64,000 nucleotides of DNA, taken from Cycas panzhihuaensis. Its lineage: Eukaryota; Cycadophyta. Positions 57,479 to 64,000 of the stretch are shown here, piece after piece. Below the pieces are notes generated by a model, which saw nothing but the letters and a program-made list of their open reading frames with translations, made no database searches and was not told the DNA's origin. Location: contig CM041465.1 of assembly GCA_023213395.1 (NCBI GenBank), positions 168,399,741-168,463,740 on the forward strand, read 5' to 3'. Each line of letters starts with the position of its first letter. The stretch's first letter is position 1. A program made the position numbers and the translations under genes.

Positions 57479-58135
57479 TGTTGAGAAGACAAGGTCATAA
57501 TAACTCAAAATTACCACCAAGATCTAAACTATTTTACAAATAGTTATAAGAATTAAAACTGAAATTTAACATGCAAGTTCTTAAACCAAAGATAATACAA
57601 TAAAATGAATAAGAAAGCCAAGCATCACATATACACCTGATATAACGTGATAAAACCCTAGTAGTATGCTAGGGAAATATCTACGCAGGAAAGGTATCAA
57701 TCTTTATTATTAAAGAATAGAGAAATATACACAATCTATACTAGAATGCTCACAACAACAACAACTAGTCGTCCGACTTCCCACAGTACATCCAATACAT
57801 CAAACACCATCAACATAATGAGAAAACACCCTAAATCGGGCTATATGAGACAGTCATACAAGGCATAAATCTCGACCATAGAATCCAGGGTATTTTTAGC
57901 GAACAACCCTAATTCTCTTTACAATTTAGTATGCTTTTTAGTGCTAGCTTTCTGGGTTGGGGCCTATCGCCCCGAACCCCCTCTTTGCAAGGAGCGTTCT
58001 ATTGCCCCTACATCCCCCCAACCAAGGGGGGCTCTCGCCTACCTTAGAACCTCCCGAGGAAGTTTGGGGGGGAAATCGCGCTACCAACCTGTCAAAATTT
58101 TAACCTCGAAAACATTGTTGTCACATTATCTAACA
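57479..58135 (-). repeat. 3' LTR of the Tork-like element (657 bp)
   Basis: On the + strand starts TGTTGAGAAGACAAGGTC and ends TTATCTAACA. Contains a GC-rich stretch at 57950-58085 with a CCCCCC-AACCAA-GGGGGG hairpin (58014-58031). The forward open stretch at 57941-58198 inside it is a shadow. Confidence 0.95.
58014..58031. other. GC-rich hairpin in the Tork-like LTR
   Basis: CCCCCCAACCAAGGGGGG, 6-bp G:C stem with a 6-nt loop. The other LTR has GCCCCAGCCAAGGGGGG at the same place, a weaker stem. Confidence 0.7.
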
Positions 58136-58315
58136 ATCTCTACCTTGACAACAATTTACCTGATACCTTTCTTGGACAATTCATCACCTTTTCTGTAAGC
58201 CAAGAGAAGTTAAATACTATTTGAACTTCCCTAATAGTACTAGTTTTATGAACATATCAGCATAATTCTATTTTGTATTAACCTTCTCAAGTACCACTCC
58301 ACCTACTTCCACAAC

Positions 58316-58720
58316 CTATCTAACAAAATGGTACTTAATAGCAATATGCTTTATCCTACTATGATAAGCTAGATTCTTTACTAAGTAAATGACACTTGGA
58401 CTATCACAAAATACCTTTGCCTTTTCTAGTTTCCTTCTAAGATCAACCAATAGACCTTGTAACCTGATTACTTCTTTACAAGCATGTGTTGTAGTAATAT
58501 ATTCAACTTCTATAGTCAATAATGCAATTGTGCTCTGTAATTTTAACATCCAACTAACTCGACCATTTGCAAGAGTAAATACATAACCTGAAGTGGACCT
58601 TCTCTTATCTAAATCTCCTAGAAAGTCTAAATCAATATATCCATAAACTTGATTACCTGTACCTCTAAAGGTGATGCAATAGTTACTTGTGCCTCTTAAA
58701 TACCAAAGCACCCATTTCAT
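58316..58720 (-). pseudogene. Tork-like RNase H
   Basis: Open for 134 codons: VLWYLRGTSNYCITF, GYIDLDFLGDLDKRRSTSGY, VEYITTTHACKEVIRLQGLL, CDSPSVIYLVKNLAYHSRIK. The second block normally reads Y-x-D-A-D-x-A-G-D; Asp is kept, Ala residues changed to Leu. The W-x-S-x-L-Q-x-x-x-A-L-S block is WMLKLQSTIALL. Confidence 0.93.
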
Positions 58721-58738
58721 TGTTGCCTAATGTTCCTT

Positions 58739-59757
58739 TCATAGATTTTCCATAAACATGCTAACTACACTAAATACATGTGAAATATCAGGTCTTGTAC
58801 ATACCATAGCATATATCAAACTTCCTATTGCACTAGCATAAGGCACACGAGACATATAATGCTTTTCTTCTTCATTGCTATGACTTATACTCGAAGAAAG
58901 CTTGAAATGGGAAGCCAACAGGATACTCATTGGTTTCATATTTACTATACCAAACCTGGTTAGCACCTTCTCAATATATTTCTGTTGTGATAACCATAGC
59001 TTACCATTTTTCTTGTCTCTATATATTTCCATACCTAAGATTTATTTTACAACTCCTAGATCCTTCATATTAAAATTCCTAGCTAATTAAGCCTTTAACT
59101 TATTGATTTCTACCATGCTCTTGCTTGCAACTAGTATGTCATCAACATATAATACCAAGATAATAAATAAGCCATTCTCTAAGAATTTAAAGTAAACATA
59201 ATGATCACACTCCTTTTAAAATTTTAGCTCTCCATAAAGGCATTAAATTTTTTTTACTATTGCCTAGGAAATTACTTCAGGCCATACAATGATTTCCTAA
59301 GCCTGTAAACAAGTCTTTTCCTACCACCCTGTACAAACCCTTCTAGCTAATCCATATAGATCTTCTCATCTAAATCTCCATGTAAAAAAGTTACTTTTAC
59401 ATCTAACTACTCCAATTCCAAATCAAAAGAAGCTACCAATGATAATAGAACTTGAATTGAAACAAGTTTGACAACTAGTGAAAAGATCTCATGAAAGTTA
59501 ATACCTACTTTCTATGCAAAGCTTTTAGCCACTAGTCTTGCCCTGTATTTGCCAACCTTTCCATCAACATCTATTTTCTTCTTGAAAGCCCACCTGCAAC
59601 CAATAGTCTTCCTGCCATGTAGAAGTTCTACCAAGTCCCATGAATTATTTTCCTTTAAAGCATCTATCTCTGCATGCATAGCCCTCTTCCACTTCTCACT
59701 ATAGATATCATCTACTACTTCCTGATAGCATGTAGGCTCACCATCATTAGAAACCAA
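58739..59757 (-). pseudogene. Tork-like reverse transcriptase
   Basis: Starts with the block WKRAMHAEIDALKENNSWDL and CRWAFKKKIDVDGKVGKYRA (59512-59757). In between, stops and shifts. The active site LYVDDILVASKS is intact near 59130, and the C-terminal part (58739-59032) has YIEKVLTRFGIVNMKP and YASAIGSLIYAMVCTRPDIS. Confidence 0.92.
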
Positions 59758-59999
59758 AGCAATAGAAATAGAAGCGTTGTACTATCAAGCAGATGACTAA
59801 CTCGTATAGATCTTCTACTGATTGGTGGAGGAGTGTCCATATACTTCTATAAATCTATTGCAAATTCATCTTTAGAAAGAACTTCATGTTCTTTTGTTTC
59901 TAAGGATGGATGAGTTTCAAGATTGGCCTGTTGATATTTAACTTTCTGCTCCTATTTCACTTCAACTTCTACACTATCTTATTTTAGAAAGGGAGATTC

Positions 60000-61163
60000 T
60001 TCAAATACAACATCTTTGTTAATAGTGATTTTGTGGGTAGTAGGATCCTACAACCTGTATCCCTTCATACCATCTCTATCACCATAAGCAACAAAGATAC
60101 AACTATTAGATTTTAGGTCTAACTTTGAATGTTGACTTTTATCAATCAAGGCATAAGTATTACAACCAAAAACTTTGAAATTTAAATAGTCACATGGATG
60201 TCCAGTCTATACCTCTTTAGGAATCTTGTAATCTATTGTAAGTGACGGTGACCTGTTTACTAAATAGCAAGTTGTTTGAATAGCTTCTTCCCATAAGCCC
60301 TACTCTACTCCTGCATTACTTAGCATGCTTCTTGCTCTTTCCAAGAGTGTCATATTCATGCATTCAGCTATGCTATTTTGCTACTGAGTATAGCTAGTGG
60401 TTTTATACCTTTCGATCCCAACTTCTTTGCGATAGTTCTCAAACTCCAAGGAGTTGAACTCATATCCATTCTCAGTTCTTAAACATTTGATTGACTTGCC
60501 AGTGCTCTTCTCAACTAGAGCCTTAAACTGCTTAAATACACTAAAAACTTTAGATTTCTTTTTCAAAAAATAGACCCATACCTTTCTAGAGTAATCATCT
60601 ATAAATGTAACAAAGTACAATGATCCTCCATAAGATATTGTAGGGGCTCATCCCCACACATCTGAATGTACGTAATCTAGAACACCTTTACTAGTGTGAC
60701 TCTTTACTTTAAACTTGAGTTTATAGTGCTTTCTAAAAATATAATGTTTGCAAAAATCCAAATCTGAAAGTTGTAAATTAGGAAGTAACTTACGGTTCAT
60801 CAACACCTTAAGTCCTCTCTCACTCATGTGCCCAAGTCTCTGATGCCATAACTGAGTTAGAACTTCTATAGTCTTTGATGTTGTAGCTGCATGGCTAACA
60901 TCTATACTTCCCACTAAAATGTAAAGGTTTCCTTTCTTTAAGGCTTTCATAACAACTAAGGCACCCTTTGACACCTTTAAGACTCCTTTATGACCTGTGT
61001 ACTTATAACCACCAGAATCTAGTTTACTCAAGGAAATTAGATTCCTTTTCAAATCAGGCATATGTCTAACTTCAATTAATATTCTCACTACACCATCAAA
61101 TATTTTAATTTTAATGCTATCAATACCCACTGTCTTATAAGAAACTTCATTTCCTATAAGCAC
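60000..61163 (-). pseudogene. Tork-like pre-integrase and integrase
   Basis: 61163-60648 is open: LIEVRHMPDLKRNLISLSKL, then WHQRLGHMSERGLKVL with the zinc-finger His residues; the Cys pair region reads FCKHYIFRKH, with the second Cys as Tyr. VHSDVWG holds the first catalytic Asp. 60620-60381 has FIDDYSRKVWVYFLKKKSKV and LRTENGYEFNSLEF, where the usual TDNGGEF has Asp changed to Glu. The Glu block SIAECMN is kept. NRSPS and TPEEVWTG-like blocks follow to about 60000. Confidence 0.9.
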
Positions 61164-62106
61164 ACATCACCACCATCAAGAGGCTGATATGATGAGAACC
61201 AACTCTTGTGTGGACACATGTGGTGTGAAGCACCGAAATCTAATAACCAATCATGGTGATAATGGGAAAGATTATAAGCAACCAAGACATCATCATCCGT
61301 ACCTTGATTCAACTCCACTTGATTAATGTCCTTGGCAAGATCTTCCTTTTTTTGGAACTCCTTCCTTTTATAGCAATCCTTCTTGAGGTGACTTATCTTA
61401 TTATAGTGCCAACATCTGAGCTTACTCTTCTTGCCTTCTGACTTTAACCATGATGTGTCCCTAGAGTTTTGTCCTCTCTCAATTATTCTACCCCTTGCTA
61501 TCATAGCTTCTAGTGTGGAGGTTTCAAGACTAAACTTCCTCCTCACTTCTTCCATCAATAAAGCACTCACAATAGAATCATAGTCTAATTCATCTGTAGT
61601 GCTAAAATTAGTTGAGGTGATAATATTATCCTAGGATTTTAGTAATGAACATAATAAGGTAACAACCTTATCCTCATCCTCAATTATGATATTGATACTA
61701 GCCAAATGATAAATAAGAGTATAAAAGCATTTAAATGGTCAGTAATTTTTGTACCTTCCTTTATTCGTAATGAGTACAGTTGCCTCTTCAAGTAGATTTG
61801 ATTCGTCATTGATTTGGTCATATACAAGCCTTCCAATCAGGTCCATAATCTTGTTGTTGTCTACTCCCCTACGATGTTAAATAAAACTTCATCTTCTAAG
61901 CACAATCATATTGTGCTAAGAGCCCTTTTATCTAGATCATCCTATTCATCATCGTCTATCTCTACAGATTTCTTGGATTTGCCTACAAGAGCTCTGTACA
62001 AATCTTGTTATACTAAAACATCATACACTTTCAACTTCTATAGCTCGAAGTTGTTCTTGCTATTAAATTTCTCCACCTCAAACTTTGCATTTGGAAGTTT
62101 TGTCAT
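61154..62106 (-). pseudogene. Tork-like gag, zinc knuckle and protease
   Basis: ATG at 62106 opens MTKLPNAKFEVEKFNSKNNF, the normal gag start. DLYRALVGKSKKSVEIDDDE follows. Stops fall at Trp/Gln places. The knuckle at 61373-61414 reads CWHYNKISHLKKDC, right spacing with the second Cys changed to Tyr. The protease active site reads WLLDFGASHHMCPHKSWF where D-S-G is expected (Ser to Phe, a C-to-T change). Confidence 0.92.
61373..61414 (-). other. decayed CCHC zinc knuckle
   Basis: C-x2-Y-x4-H-x4-C; see the gag entry. Same type of loss as at 2597-2638, about 9818, 15325-15366 and 30428-30469. Confidence 0.9.
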
Positions 62107-62164
62107 TTGGTGTAGAAAAAGTCGACACCAAAATCTTAACAAACTCACTACAAAAATAAAAGTG

Positions 62165-62176
62165 GCTCTGATATCA
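62165..62176 (-). other. primer-binding site of the Tork-like element
   Basis: GCTCTGATATCA on the + strand, complement of TGATATCAGAGC, one G-to-A change from the iMet site, two bases from the LTR. Confidence 0.88.
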
Positions 62177-62178
62177 CT

Positions 62179-62835
62179 TGTTGAGAAGACAAGGTCCTAA
62201 TAACCTAAAACTGCCATTAAGATCTGAACTATTTTACAACTAATTACAGGAATTGAAACTAAAATTTAACATGCAAGTTCTTAAACTAGAGATAATACAC
62301 TAAAATCAATAAGAAATCCAAGAATCATATATACACTCAATATAACGTGGTAAAACCCTAGTAGTGTGCTAGAGAAACATTCACACAGGAAAGATATTGA
62401 TCTTTATTATTAAAGAATAGAGAAATATACACAATCTGTAGCAGAATGCTCACAACAATAATAACTAGCTGCCTAACTCCTCATAGTACATCTAATGCAT
62501 AGAATACCATCAACATAATGAAAAAACACCTTAAATCGAGCTATATGAGAGAGTCATATAAGGCATAAATCTTTACCATATAATCTAGGGTATTTTAATG
62601 AACAACCTTGATTCTCTTTACAATTTAGTATGCTTTTCAGTCCTAGCTTTTTAGGTTAGGGGCTATCACCCCCGAACCCTCTCTTTGTGGGGAGCGTTCC
62701 AATACCCCTGTATCGCCCCAGCCAAGGGGGGCTCCCTCCCCTCTTGGAACCCCTCGAGGAAGTTTGGGGGAAAAATCATGCTGCCAACTTGTTAAAATTT
62801 TAGCCTCCAAAATATTGTTATGACATTATCTAACA
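62179..62835 (-). repeat. 5' LTR of the Tork-like element (657 bp)
   Basis: Same length as 57479-58135 and alignable throughout; ends ATTATCTAACA on the + strand. Confidence 0.95.
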
Positions 62836-64000
62836 ATGGAAACAACTTATGGTTTTCTCTATTTGGCCCTTATTCAACCCTAAATCCATTCATACAAGCT
62901 CGAATCTGCTCTTGAATAAAGAACTATCACCTTGGGCAGTCCTCTAAGATTATTGATGTTCTAAGCAACACTGAAGAAATCTAATCAAGATTTAGCCTAT
63001 TTTTTTACGTGGCTCCTTTGTGCACTCCAACAGCTTGTTTTACCTTTGTACAACTTTGTTTAACTTTGAACCACCTTACAACAGGTAGATCTAGTCCTTA
63101 TGTCATTGTTAGATGCCATTTGGTAAAGGAATGATTGAAAATAATCATGTTTTGGCTAATATTTCCTCCTTTGAATTGTCTATTTTTTGTATAGGTCTAT
63201 GTGGCTATCATTCTTCATAAAACTTTGATTTTAATCATTATTTTTTTTCTAAAGTTTGATTTACATTTAATCAAATTTGATTTCTAACTTAAATCTACCA
63301 AAAGGAGCTCAAATTTTTATCATATGTTATCTCATATGACTAGGATTTGCTTATAAAAAGGGGCATATTTTAAATTTTATGAGCTATCTTTTATAATTTT
63401 TTATTGATAAAAAAGATTAGGTCATATTTAATAATATTTTATGTCTGCCTAGCCTGTTTGAAGCCTAGTCAATGGTCACATGCACCTATTCTACCACTAG
63501 GGCCACCCAATGAAGGGGACTTAAGCTAGCTTCACCTTGATTTTTTATCACAAAGGGTACATGTCTATGTTTTAGCCATAAGATCTCAATAGAGAGTAAT
63601 ATTTAGGTGCCATCTAAACCATTGGAAAGATGATCTAGAGGGATATAGTTTGAAGCCATTTCTATATAGATTTGAGCTTATTTTAAAGGAGTTCCAAGCT
63701 GCACAATTTGACCCTTTTGAAGGCTTATATCTTATTTTTCATAATATTTTTTATTGCTAAATGCTATTATCATCTATTAATATGCTATCCTACTTTGATT
63801 TTTGAGCTAATAAGTGCTTATTCTTTATTATTATATGTGTTCTTCTTATGTGATTGAGGTGAATCTTCTTTGAGTAAAGTTCATAAAAAAGAGAACCCTA
63901 CCCATATATTTTCTCTTTAAGTTATTTTCCTTAGTTTCCTCACTTTTATTTTTTCATAAAAGGAACCTTGTATATAAACAAGACCACTCCTAAAATCAAT
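62836..64000. other. right flank, no gene seen
   Basis: Continues the sequence left of the Tork-like element. AAAGGGGCATATTTTAAA near 63357 and TAAACCATTGGAAAGATGAT near 63616 resemble the leader phrases of the 45416 and 54007 elements, so this may be another old retroelement leader. No coding block recognised. Confidence 0.5.

Larger units (their letters stand above)
57479..62835 (-). mobile_element. Ty1/copia element (Tork-like), 5.36 kb
   Basis: Reverse-strand element with 657-bp LTRs at 62179-62835 (5') and 57479-58135 (3'), primer site at 62165-62176, and gag, knuckle, protease, integrase, RT and RNase H in copia order. Flanks ATGAA (57474-57478) and ATGGA (62836-62840) make a target duplication with one change. 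Block wording such as WHQRLGHMSERGLKVL, YVDDILVAS and VEYITTTHACKE fits the Tork branch; the branch is inference. Broken by stops in most domains. Confidence 0.93.

Noticed and set aside
61814-62200. Forward 128-codon frame near the Tork-like gag.
   Set aside because: Shadow of gag on the other strand; gag homology on the reverse strand is clear.
1-64000. tRNA, rRNA, CRISPR arrays, bacterial-type operons or phage genes.
   Set aside because: No cloverleaf, repeat-spacer array or such coding content seen; the sequence is eukaryotic retroelement DNA.

Overview
The window is plant nuclear intergenic DNA made almost entirely of LTR retrotransposons and their relics. Evidence for a plant: initiator-Met-tRNA primer sites (TGGTATCAGAGC and decayed forms) at several loci, Ty1/copia and Ty3/gypsy polyproteins of plant lineages, a Tat-type Ty3 element with a second RNase H and an antisense reading frame, and a leucine-rich-repeat fragment of the plant receptor type. 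The AT-richness and many old, nested elements suggest a large, repeat-laden genome (a gymnosperm is possible, but this is a guess). I see no intact host gene, tRNA, rRNA or CRISPR array.

Layout. 1-3392 (-): decayed copia element running off the left edge. 3411-40613 (+): one giant Tat-type Ty3 element, with 2.6-kb LTRs at 3411-6053 and 38044-40613, a tRNA-type primer site after the first LTR, a polypurine tract before the second, and a near-matching target duplication (TTTGA/ATTGA). Its body was broken by a chromovirus (6463-13607), an LTR-plus-primer-site fragment inside integrase (19234-19780), and a non-autonomous copia element (24396-36823, -) that itself received a full-length copia element (27195-34870, +, exact TSD TATAA). 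The Tat body keeps gag, protease, RT-RNase H, integrase, an extra RNase H downstream of integrase, and a long antisense reading frame.

40614-45415 is old, unassigned AT-rich DNA. 45416-49975 (+) is an LTR element with a gag relic and a 2.6-kb CpG-rich block of unknown origin. 49976-54001 holds weak coding-like remnants, including a second CpG-rich segment at about 51200-52090. 54007-57317 (+) is a small non-autonomous LTR element (exact TSD ATTCA) with gag fused to an acidic reading frame; its leader matches that of the 45416 element although the LTRs differ. 57479-62835 (-) is a Tork-like copia element with 657-bp LTRs. 62836-64000 shows no gene.

All coding regions are broken. Where the ancestral residue is clear, the damage is mostly G-to-A/C-to-T: stops at Gln and Trp codons, and Cys-to-Tyr in the gag zinc knuckles of five separate elements. 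This fits long-term decay of methylated cytosines in silenced DNA. The most interesting items are the reconstructed Tat element with its antisense frame and displaced second RNase H, the leader shared by two LTR families, and the two CpG-rich islands of unknown origin.
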